Assembly (NCBI GenBank): GCA_020080175.1
Contig: JAGHQL010000189.1
Span: 1-49,250, forward strand
Length of the DNA: 49,250 bases
Direction: 5' to 3'
Source: Glutinoglossum americanum
Taxonomy: Eukaryota > Ascomycota > Geoglossomycetes > Geoglossales > Geoglossaceae
Made by a program: the position numbers and the translations under genes. Below, piece by piece: positions 1-8,678 of the stretch. Under the pieces are notes generated by a model. That model searched no databases, was not told where the DNA came from, and saw only the letters and a list, made by a program, of their open reading frames with translations. Numbering within the stretch: the first letter of the stretch is position 1; each line of letters starts with the position of its first letter.

Positions 1-17
1 CCGTGCGGTTCCTTCGC

Positions 18-102
18 CACCGGCCGTGCTCCTATGTGGAGTCCCTATGATGCCCATACAGTTTCTTCACCGGCCGTGCTCCCATGTGAAGTTCCTATGA
101 TG
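18..102. repeat. Two-copy direct repeat, period 50 bp
   Basis: The block at 18-52 (starting CACCGGCCGTGCTC and ending CCTATGATG) recurs at 68-102 with a few C/T and G/A differences. The array may extend beyond the left edge of the window. It is not coding. Confidence 0.7.
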
Positions 103-422
103 ACGTCATTGGTGGGGCCTTGCGGGCCCCCCTCGTATGTCACCGGCTTGGTGTATTACGTATAGGGTGGACCCTCCCTATGCTCTGTCACGAATGCCAA
201 TTCTGGGCACCTGGAAGGCATAGGTAGAATAGATTCTAGAACGACGATTCTAAGCTACAGAACGAAAGGGGTACGGGAGGTGTGCGAGCTATATACATAT
301 AGGGTAGCGTCGCACAGACTTGGCATGGGTTGCATGTGACTACGTGCACTGTACGCGCTGGGGCTCTGCCAGCTGCGTGCCGGCTACCCGCTGGCGAGCT
401 GCAATCGTGACATGCTCCGCCG

Positions 423-549
423 GCCTTCCTTAAGGCTAGCCCTCCTTCTCAGCTTGTTTGGTGGCCCACCAGGCCCTTACCTGGTAGCCACCATAACAAG
501 AACTAATCGCTGTCCTCATAATGAGGCCAGCAACCCCCTTCAAAAGGGG
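423..549. other. Run of four consecutive short hairpins
   Basis: Perfect or near-perfect inverted repeats follow one another: 423-436 (GCCTT/AAGGC), 460-492 (GGTGGC plus ACCAGG against CCTGGT plus GCCACC, six-base loop), 514-526 (CCTCAT/ATGAGG), and about 535-549 (CCCCTT/AAGGGG). They could fold in RNA or extrude as cruciforms. No known RNA family was recognised. Confidence 0.5.
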
Positions 550-925
550 TGCGGAGTCTGTGATATATGACGTCACATCTGAAAGCTCTCAGAATGAAGG
601 TGCTGCACTAGTATCAATTTAGTGAAGCAAGTGGAAGTGGTATAAGCAACGCTAGCCACATCTCTTATACTTTTACTGCATCACACAGCTGTAGTAACTT
701 TACCAAAACTACATATTTTGAAAGCTAAGTTAATATGAAAGATTAGCTGAGGCTTCTCCTTAGTACATATAATTTTGACTGAAATGAAACATTTAAGCAA
801 TTAAAAATTTATATATGACATTATTTTGGACCTTTAACTAGAACTTAGTTAAGCATTGTAGTAGGTTCAACTAAATTTTAGTGACACGGAGTCTAAGCGA
901 TGCTTATTGTGTAGGCTTATATATA

Positions 926-994
926 GAGATCGAGGTCAAAAGTTTTTGCACCGGTCGCTTAGGCACTTGGCTGGTTAAAGTATACTCTACCAAA
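926..994 (+). repeat. Left terminal inverted repeat of the dead Tc1/mariner copy
   Basis: It matches the reverse complement of 2391-2460. The outer ~35 bp are nearly identical, the middle has diverged by several substitutions and a small indel, and the inner end (CTACCAAA) matches again. Confidence 0.85.
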
Positions 995-1048
995 CCTCCG
1001 GATGCAAAAAATTTATCGCGATACTATATTAAATACAAGCAAGATACT

Positions 1049-2329
1049 TTAAACTACCATACCACGTCCTCTACCTTCTTTATACTCATTCTCACCATTT
1101 AATTTAATAATTTCATCTATATGTTGAGGTATTCTTTCTATCCAAGCTTGAATACACTTCTGCTCCAACTCCTTCCAGGACTTTCTCCACATATGCTCCA
1201 TAAGAACTCGAGTTTTAGGTGCACCAAGAGCTCCTCTTGTAGTACGTCATTTTAAGTAGTACCAGCCAGGCTCAATTGCATTGAGATCAGGTGAATTACT
1301 GGGCCATAATAGTCTCTCAACACTATGTTGCTTAAAGATATGTGCTTGCATAAAATGCACATGAGCTGGAGCTTTATCTTCTTGCACAAGTGTTTCCAGC
1401 CTTTCCTTTGCACACTCTTTTGCAAATGGAATAAGTTTGTCACATAATATGACTTTTTGATAATGATACCAATCGATACCAGTCCCTTCTTTGCATACTA
1501 ACTTTCCTGACTCAGGTATAAATCTCTATTGCAGTTTGCGTCCTCCAGGCTTCCTTCGTAAATTCAAACATCGCATAGCAGTTGCAATTGTCTATTCTGC
1601 ATGTGCTGTAGGTTCAATAATCGTATTGAGACGATCTATCTCTGCCTATGCATCTTTTTTCTCTTGTGCAGTCTCTGCCCTCCAAATATGCATTGGTCCC
1701 TTATGATCATATGAAAAACAACCCCATACCATAAATTCTGAACACTTTTTCTATCGTCTCTTAATAACTGTTTTATGATATTGTTCTGATGTTGATCTCC
1801 ATACATACGTTCCACCACGGCGATGTCTTAATACCACACTAGTCTCATCACTCCATATAACATTCTTCCATTATTTCATTGTCCACTGATGATTTAATGC
1901 AAACTGAAGTCGAGCATCTCTCATCTCTTGAGTTAAACCAGGTTTCGAGGTAGGTTTCAACTTTTTCATGCCTGATTGTTGTAAAATCCGATGTGCAGTC
2001 CTTGCAGAAACTCCAATCAACCAACCAAGTTCTTCAGTTGATTTTTGTCTCCCTTCATGAGTCTTTCGTACATGATCAAGTAGTTCTTTTTTCTTTTCTT
2101 CTGTAGTTATTGTAGGACGGCCTGATCGAGGTGCATCTTCTACATACTTTATTTTCAGAGCTCGCGATTTTGCGGGGTTGTAGCCTTGTTCTTTAGCTTT
2201 TATTTTCAAATTATAAAGAGTTCTTTTAGAGATGCCAGTAACCTCCAGAACACGCTTAGTAGGAATACCCTCTTCGGCGAGAGCAAGTGCCTGAATACGC
2301 ACTGCAATGTCATGTTTTTTGAGTCCCAT
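1049..2329 (-). pseudogene. Tc1/mariner (DD34E) transposase, inactivated by six in-frame stops
   Basis: Reading the minus strand from the ATG at 2329 gives one frame of 427 codons down to a TAA at 1049. The first 152 residues are open and contain a helix-turn-helix pair (around residues 8-50 and 95-130) and a SGRP linker typical of Tc1 DNA-binding domains. Beyond the first stop the same frame shows VIWSDET (first catalytic Asp), MVWGCFS, VQEDKAPAH (second Asp) and SPDLNAIEPGW (third acidic residue, Glu). I count 34 residues between the second Asp and the Glu, the classic DD34E spacing. In-frame stops lie at 1871-1873 (TAA), 1751-1753, 1646-1648, 1592-1594 and 1526-1528 (all TAG) and 1247-1249 (TGA). 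Each can be explained by a single C-to-T or G-to-A change, and there is no net indel. This fits RIP-like or deamination decay. Confidence 0.9.
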
Positions 2330-2390
2330 TTTGACTTATTGTAGTTATGAGGACGGGGATGGGTATGGGGTTAAAGTGTTTAACTAAAAT

Positions 2391-2460
2391 TTTGGTAGGG
2401 TACACCTAAATGCTAGGTGTCGCTAGAGCGACCGGTGCAAAAACTTTTGGCCTCGATCTC
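2391..2460 (-). repeat. Right terminal inverted repeat of the dead Tc1/mariner copy
   Basis: Partner of the repeat at 926-994. Two bases (CG) separate it from the flanking TA at 2463-2464. Confidence 0.85.
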
Positions 2461-2524
2461 CGTACAAAATATTAGAAGCAAAATTAATGCCACACCAAGT
2501 ATGCACACCCAGCGCTCAGAGCAA

Positions 2525-2559
2525 TACCCCTTCGGGGTAAGCGTCGCGCGTAAGCGCGC
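2525..2559. other. Two adjacent stable hairpins, one with a TTCG loop
   Basis: TACCCC (2525-2530) and GGGGTA (2534-2539) form a stem around bases that read TTCG across the loop and stem. Directly after it, GCGCG (2546-2550) pairs with CGCGC (2555-2559) over a four-base loop. The pair sits just outside the right end of the dead Tc1/mariner copy, so both sides of the insertion are hairpin-rich. Confidence 0.5.
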
Positions 2560-2635
2560 TGTCACGGGCCTGAGCCTGCTGAGGTAATTGATGCTGTAGG
2601 ACCCCTAGTTTTACCACTTTGGGTAACTTTAGCGA

Positions 2636-4327
2636 GCGGGTCGACCGGGTTTTGCAGGGTCGGGTTGGGGGCTCTCAACCCGACCCTACCCGCGGGTCGC
2701 CAAGCGGCCGGGTTGAAGGTGCCAAAACCCGACCCTACCCGACCCGATGCGCAGCCTACTGACCCTGCCCTGGGTAGGATTTTGAACATTGTAACCCTAC
2801 CCTGGGTCGGGTCACCAATATTAGGACCCTACCCTACCTGATGGCCGGGCTTTACCCAGGGTCGGGTCGGGTACCCAAAACCCATTGTGCAGTCTATTTA
2901 CAACCAACTGATTGATTACTTATAGAAAGAAATATCAAGACTTATAATATATAGATTACTTATATATTTATTTTTTTTTTAATTTTTTTAATACTTTAAG
3001 TACTACTAGTAGACTGCACAACGGGTTTCGGGTACCCGACCCGACCCTGAGTAAAACCCAACCATCGGGTAGGGTAGGGTCTCAACCCTATCCTATACCG
3101 GTGGCGGGTCGGGTTTGCCAAGAAACCCTGTGTTAAAACCCAATTAGGTTAGATTTTGCTAAGATATTGTGCGCTAAGCCAAATTGAGTAATTGGAAAAA
3201 GGTTGAAATTTTAGTTGATGCCATAGGACCTCTAAAATGACTGCTAGAAAGGCAAAATGCCTGGCCGGGTACCCTGCCCGACCCTGCCCTGGGTAGGGTT
3301 TTGAACATCGTAACCCTACCCTGGACCGGGCCGCCAATATTAGGACCCTACCCTACCCGATGGCTGGGTTTTACCCAGGGTCGGGTCGGGTACCCGAAAC
3401 CCGTTGCGCAGTCTGATCACAACCCTACCCTGCCCGACGGCCGGGTTTTACCCAGGGTCAGGTCGGGTACTCGAAATCTATTGCGCAGCCTAATTGAAAC
3501 AAAGTTATTTAATAAATATATATAATCTATAGTAACTTATTAACTACTGAATAAATAATGAGATAATAGAATAATAATATAGAATTATATTAGATATCAC
3601 GGCATATAAAGTAGCAATAAGGGCCGAAACTTGTAAGTATAAGCTAATATCTATATAGTCAATGCTTGAGCCAAGCTGTAAACTCCTATTTTGACTAACC
3701 AAGTTGATTCTCCCTTACCTGGCTGCTTTCATGGTTGCTGACAAGCTACTAGTGACTCATGCTGATGTGATAGTCTCGGCTCGGCAATCAGTTATAATAA
3801 CTTAATATGTACTGTCCAACTACTAGGCTGTGCATTAGGTAGGCTGCGCATCGGGTCGGGTAGGGTCGGGTTTTGGCACCTCCAACCCGGCCGCTTGGCG
3901 ACCCGCGGGTAGGGTCGGGTTGAGAGCCTCCAACCCGACCCTACAAAACCCGGCCGACCCGCTTGCTAGAATTGCGCAAAGCGGTAAAACTTAGCGCAAC
4001 TAGCTGCTTTAGGCAACTCTAGCGAGAGCACATTGGAAAACCCGACCGACGGGTCGGGTAGGGTCCTAATCTTGGTGACCGATCCAGGGTAGGGTTACGA
4101 TGTTCAAAACCCTACCCAGGGCAGGGTCGGGCAGGGTACCCGGCCAGGCATTTTGCCTTTTCTAGCAGTCATTTTAGAGGTCCTACGGCATCAATTAAAA
4201 CTTCAACCTTTTTTCCAATTATTCAATTTGGCTTAGCGCACAATATCTTAGCAAAATCTAACCTAATTGGGTTTAACACAGGGTTTCTTGGCAAACCCGA
4301 CCCGCCACCGGTATAGGGTAGGGTTGT
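2636..4327. repeat. Composite cluster of GGGTCGGG/GGGTAGGG-rich units in inverted arrangement
   Basis: Dozens of GGGTCGGG, GGGTAGGG and CCCTACCC words dominate 2636-2890, 3011-3480 and 3837-4327. Two long inverted pairs are visible. About 2636-2755 is the reverse complement of about 3837-3965 (a ~125 bp arm containing CCAAGCGGCCGGGTTG). About 3087-3362 is the reverse complement of about 4050-4326 (a ~275 bp arm containing a unique, non-G-rich core with GCTAAGCCAAATTGAG). Between them is A/T-rich DNA. No open frame of note runs through. The G-runs could form quadruplexes. It may be a nested set of non-autonomous elements, but I do not recognise a named family. Confidence 0.75.
3011..3414. repeat. 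404-bp unit with ~50-bp terminal inverted repeats (MITE-like)
   Basis: The left end begins AGACTGCACAACGGGTTTCG and the right end (read inward on the minus strand) begins AGACTGCGCAACGGGTTTCG. Pairing continues through GGTACCCGACCCGACCCT and AAAACCC. The interior is one arm of the larger inverted repeat. This looks like a small non-autonomous element. Related ends (GTGCAGTCTA at 2890, GCGCAGCCTA at 3484, GGCTGCGCAT at 3843) suggest that several diverged copies are nested together. Confidence 0.6.
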
Positions 4328-5003
4328 AATTGTGACAACCAAAGTTGCCTAAAACGGCTAATTTACTGTTTTAGGCGTATTTCACCTACGGGTTACCAAG
4401 CGGCTGGGTTGCAGGACACAAGTGTACCTTCCGGAAATTTCAATAGCCAAATCTTCCTTCACCTTGTATTCCTGGGGTAAACCCTTTTTTGTAGTTATTA
4501 ATTAAAACTCGTGGCGACCGAGATTCTTGACCAATTGGCCATCTTTGTGACTTCTAGTAAGTCAGGTAAGATTAGCGTGTAGTGGTTATAATAATGTCGA
4601 ATTTGTAGCATTGTTTCCTGTTGTTCCTCTTTCCTAGGTCTACACAACGGCGAGCGAGCTCCAGCAGGGCAGCGTGGGGTGGGTTAGGCAAATGAGATAC
4701 GAGGCTTACCGTGCTGCATTATTCTAGTAGAGAAGCGGACAAGGTAAAGACGATCGGATACAATAGGGAAGGAGGGGCTCGACTCACGGCTCTCTCTTGG
4801 GTGATGTGGGAAAAAAAAGTGGACGAGAAGAGAAAGTTTAACGACCTTCCCATAAATTTTATTTACTTGTCTCTCTGGCAGGTAGGTTATTCATATTTAG
4901 TTACCTGACAGCTCGCATATGACATTTTAATTGCCTACCCTGATCCGAGACGCCTAGGCTATCCCTCCACCCGAGGCGTGGGAGCAATTGAGGTGCGAGC
5001 GAC
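4328..5003. other. Intergenic spacer between the repeat cluster and the monooxygenase gene
   Basis: I see no gene, RNA gene or obvious repeat. It would contain the 3' end signals of the minus-strand monooxygenase gene. Confidence 0.5.
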
Positions 5004-7183
5004 CTACTTACTTTTATCCTCCTCGTTTCCTTTCTCTAAGCGCTCCTCATCTAGCACACGCTGGCACTCGCTGTAGACGTCCCATGAGAAATTCCAGTCA
5101 TGGAATTCTCCGATATTCGCTATTTTAAGACTGGGGTTAGAACGATTGGGATTCAGAGTGGGGGGAGAGTGTGGAGAAGGTTGGATGTAAGGGAAATATG
5201 GTGGTAAGGTATTAGAGCGTGCGGTCAAATTAGAGCACGAGGGGAAAGAACGGGAGCAAAGAACCCAATTCTCTTACCAGGCACAACGCCTTTCCACCCC
5301 TCAATCATCTCTACTTCTTGCTTCACTCTATCTGCCTGATCCTGCCCGAACCGGCTAAAAACCTGCACTGCACCCGCTCTTCCCATTCTCACCTTCTCAT
5401 AGAGTTTCAACCTAGCACTCACATCCTCAGGCCCAACATCCTCAAAGAGCAGGCCTAGTGCACACGCATCCTCGATTGCTTGAGCTCCCGCCTGACCCTG
5501 ATCTATGTGGTTGTGTATTTTATTTTAGCGTTGATGCGAGGGGCTATTTCTAAAGGATGGGTGAAGGGAGACGTACGGGGGAGCATAGGGTGAGCGGCAT
5601 CGCCGATGAAGATCAGCCTGCCGGTGTGCCAGGAGCGGAGAGGAGCTCGGTGCAGGAGCGGCCAGAGCTTGACGATTTTGGCCTTTCTATTTGGATTTCC
5701 GGCTGTTACCTTTCCGTGCGTGCAAGGCAAGAACGAGGGTGAATGATAAAAGAATTGAGTTGGGGGATTGGATGGAGATGGACGTACTCCATTACTCGCA
5801 AGAGCACCGGACTAAATTCTTTGTACGTTTCGAGGAGATACTCGCGGCTGGAACTGGCATGGAAGTCTGTTTTTCCCATCATTTCTGTCAGCGTATCCTT
5901 TGTCTCATTGATATAATAAGTTCCATACTGGTAACGTAGGATTGGGCAGCCTAGAGCGGAGGAGGTGAGTAGGCATGTGGGTCTGACCTTCGCTCCTTTG
6001 TTCTTCGTCAGGGTGTATGCCAACAAAATTCTGGACTTCACCCCTATTTACGATTGGAACGTAGTACATTAGCTTCACGCTTCCTCGCAATTATCCCTTC
6101 GCGGAAGACTGAGAACGAAATGGTAAAGATGGGGCAACACACCCGCGGCAAGGATACCAGACTAGCCGCTTCGAACCCTGGCCTACAAAAATTTTGATTC
6201 CCGGCTCCTTCATGAAGGGCGCAATTTCGTCATTTGGGAGCAGGTCACTTGTCGGAATTAGGAAGCGGAACGCAGAGGTACCTGTTGAAACAGGCGTGAT
6301 GTCCTGGCCAGGTGGGAGGACGAGAGATAGGAAGGTCGTGTGGATGCCACTGGCCGCGACAATCAAACCTCCGGCATGGATACTACCATCTGCGAGCGTG
6401 ATAATACCGGCATTTGGGTCCTGTTATGCTCGTACTAGTCAGGAAATCCCTTCGTTTTGGTTCTTCTGGGGATGAGGGAAGGGTGGTGGAGTGGGTGAGT
6501 AGCAAAAGGGGGCTCCTCTACTCAACATACAATATCGACGACTTTGGAGGCAAGGTGAATCTCGACTGGTTTGCCACTGGCGTCCTCCTGAGTGGCGAGG
6601 AGTTTGAGTTCGTTGTGTAGATCAACACGGTGCGATGAGTACCACATACTCCCGTACTTGTCGGTGAAATCGGAGAACGATCCCTTGTAGAGAGGCTCAA
6701 GAGTATCGGCGCGGGCGGTGAGTGCCTAGTTTCTGCCCTCGTACTGATTATTTGGCTTTTGGGGGACATTTGTGAAATATCTATTGACACGGATTCGCAC
6801 TGGTGGAAATCGGAAAGCAGCAGGGTGCGGGTTTACCCCGTAGATTAGGGGGATGCATGACTATCAATCGAACAAACGATGAAGGATTGGGCTAGGACAT
6901 ACCGCCCCACAAAGCTCCAGCCTCGCTCTATCCCTCAGAAACCCCCACTTGACCAAGATCCTCATTGCATTCGGCGGTAGCTGGATCGCCGCACCCACCT
7001 CATCGGCAAACGACGACTGCTCAAACACCTAAATATCTTTGAGCTGTGATCTGGCGCGAGGGATTAGCATCTATAGGGTGGGAACTAACTAACCTTAACG
7101 TGGTGACCTACACGACGGAGTGCGATTGCGGTTGAGAGCCCAGCGATTCCAGCACCGATGATGATGACATCGAGGGACTTCAT
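5004..7183 (-). CDS. FAD-dependent monooxygenase, salicylate-hydroxylase-like, multi-exon
   Basis: Class A flavoprotein monooxygenase family: NAD(P)H and O2 are used to hydroxylate small, often aromatic substrates; the substrate here is unknown. Exons I can phase, in gene order: 7094-7183, 6903-7028, 6531-6725, 6143-6420, 5988-6079, 5788-5884, 5577-5686, 5278-5502, 5004-5119. All join in frame to about 443 residues, the usual family size. The N terminus has the dinucleotide-fold motif [15 protein letters not shown]. Later come YRFLIP-like [24 protein letters not shown], and the FAD-ribityl motif [22 protein letters not shown], recovered exactly across an intron. The family's GADG motif reads AASG ([10 protein letters not shown]), so its Asp is missing. 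A ~20-residue segment expected between exons 2 and 3 (6726-6902) could not be placed, so one small exon is missing or degraded. A second in-frame ATG lies 12 bases upstream at 7195. Probably functional, but the lost Asp leaves doubt. Confidence 0.85.
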
Positions 7184-8678
7184 GGTGGGTGTCATTGCGT
7201 TGAGAGTTATCGGCTTGGTTTACTATAGTATGTTTGCTTATATCGTGGGTGTCGGAGAGGGGCTAGGGACATTATCTAGAGGTGGTGGTGTTGGTGGTGT
7301 TGGTGTGGTGGTGTAGAGCTGAAGGCGGAAGTGTGGAGCCGGCATGCATATAATAACCAATAAGACTTGGCGCTCTCAGTACCTGCACGTGTGCATCTAG
7401 TCTAGGCCTGGGTCTAGCATCTGGGTCTAGGCCTCTCACGCAAGTCGCACAACCGCTGGCCATTAGAGTTTTCCCCACTGGTTTATGGCATTGCATGTGG
7501 TTCGTATAGTAAGTAATACTATGTGCACCCCGGCTAGGTGTGTCAAAATCTTCACTCTCTAGTATATCATGTGACACGTTCGGGGCTATTGGACTGGAGT
7601 GGGAACAAGGAGAAGTACTCGATCGCCATCTTTATTCTAGGCCGTCTTTTGAGGATTGCGCTCAAATGCTTGGTGGTTTAATCCTCGACTGGTGGTGTTC
7701 CATATCGCTATAGCATTTGGCTGGTGCAAACCACGCTACTGAGTCTTAGCGAGTTCCTGGACTCTTGAATTTAAGCTATTCTAGACACAGGGGATGGCAC
7801 TGTCATAGGCTCTTCGTTTCACTGGTTCCCTTAGGCAATATTTTATGTGGGTGTCGATTTAGTCATCGGGCCCTACCCATCTGAACGATAAGGTTAGTTG
7901 ATGTTGCCGGCATTCTTTCGTCCCACCCTCTCTAGCTTACACGTGAACTAGTGATTATAATTGGTGTTATTACTTATCCTTTTTCTCTGAATATATTAAT
8001 TACAATAACTAGGCTAGAACTTTGTTATAGGCTTATAGTACCTTATACTACCTTATACTGGGAAAGGTCACTAAACGAGATGGAAGAGAGAGCATATTAG
8101 CTGAAGGGTCTTAGTATAGTTGGATTGGTGGAATGGAGGGGCAAGGCCGGAGTCTTATGGCGCTATTGGCACCAGACAGGAAATTAGCTTGCTTCCAACT
8201 CCCGCAGACGGGGGGGACTTCGGGTCCCGTGGTAGTTGCCGTCATTGCAAGGGCCTCCGAACTACTGTAGCATTACTTATGAACGCACCTGATTCGTGTG
8301 GATACTGATTTGATCTACGTAACCCCTAGTTTGCCCGCCGGCTTTGGCTTATCCGTTTCTGCGTTGCCCAACCGTGTTGTGTGCCAACAAACCCTTTTAT
8401 TAGCTAGCGCTCGTCAAGTCTTTAAATCTAATTTTCATCTTTATTTGTTGCCTCTTCGAATAAAAACAATTCTGCCTATTAAAGAGCGTTGTCGATGGGC
8501 AGATCAAAACCCTTGCAAACGGGTTAGAATAACTGGAATAGGTATTCGTGTTTGGTGGAATTCGGTCAAGTAAACAAACGAGGGACTGAGGGTTAGATTG
8601 TTAAGCTCCAGCCCTACCTAAAACTCCTCCTTTCTACCGTACATCGATTCGCCCAACCCTCTCCCGGAGGCAACTCCT
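7184..8678. other. Intergenic region upstream of the monooxygenase gene
   Basis: It should hold the promoter of the minus-strand monooxygenase (just above 7183) and the 3' region of the coiled-coil gene. 7278-7317 is an imperfect GGT/GGTGTT simple repeat. No gene is recognised; open frames here show no family motifs. Confidence 0.5.
7278..7317. repeat. GGT-type simple repeat
   Basis: Imperfect GGTGGTGTT microsatellite about 100 bp upstream of the monooxygenase start codon. Confidence 0.7.

Larger units (their letters stand above)
1..923. other. Repeat-like, hairpin-rich non-coding region at the left edge
   Basis: I see no convincing gene here. The first ~100 bp hold a diverged two-copy direct repeat, and 423-549 holds a run of short inverted repeats. 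After ~600 the sequence becomes A/T-rich up to the left end of the Tc1/mariner relic at 924. The region probably belongs to an older repeat into which that transposon jumped, but I cannot name the family. Confidence 0.4.
924..2462 (-). mobile_element. Tc1/mariner DNA transposon, complete but dead copy
   Basis: The element is bounded by TA dinucleotides at 922-923 and 2463-2464, the target-site duplication expected for this superfamily. Terminal inverted repeats of about 70 bp (926-994 and 2391-2460) both begin GAGATCGAGG and share AAAAGTTTTTGCACCGGTCGC and a terminal CTACCAAA block. One transposase reading frame on the minus strand fills most of the interior. It carries six in-frame stops and no net frameshift, so this copy cannot make a full protein. 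Total length is 1539 bp, normal for the family. It lies between the hairpin-rich region and the GGGTCGGG repeat cluster. Confidence 0.9.

Noticed and set aside
2562-3525. Open frames inside the GGGTCGGG cluster
   Set aside because: They follow from the stop-free repeat words and have repeat composition, not protein character.
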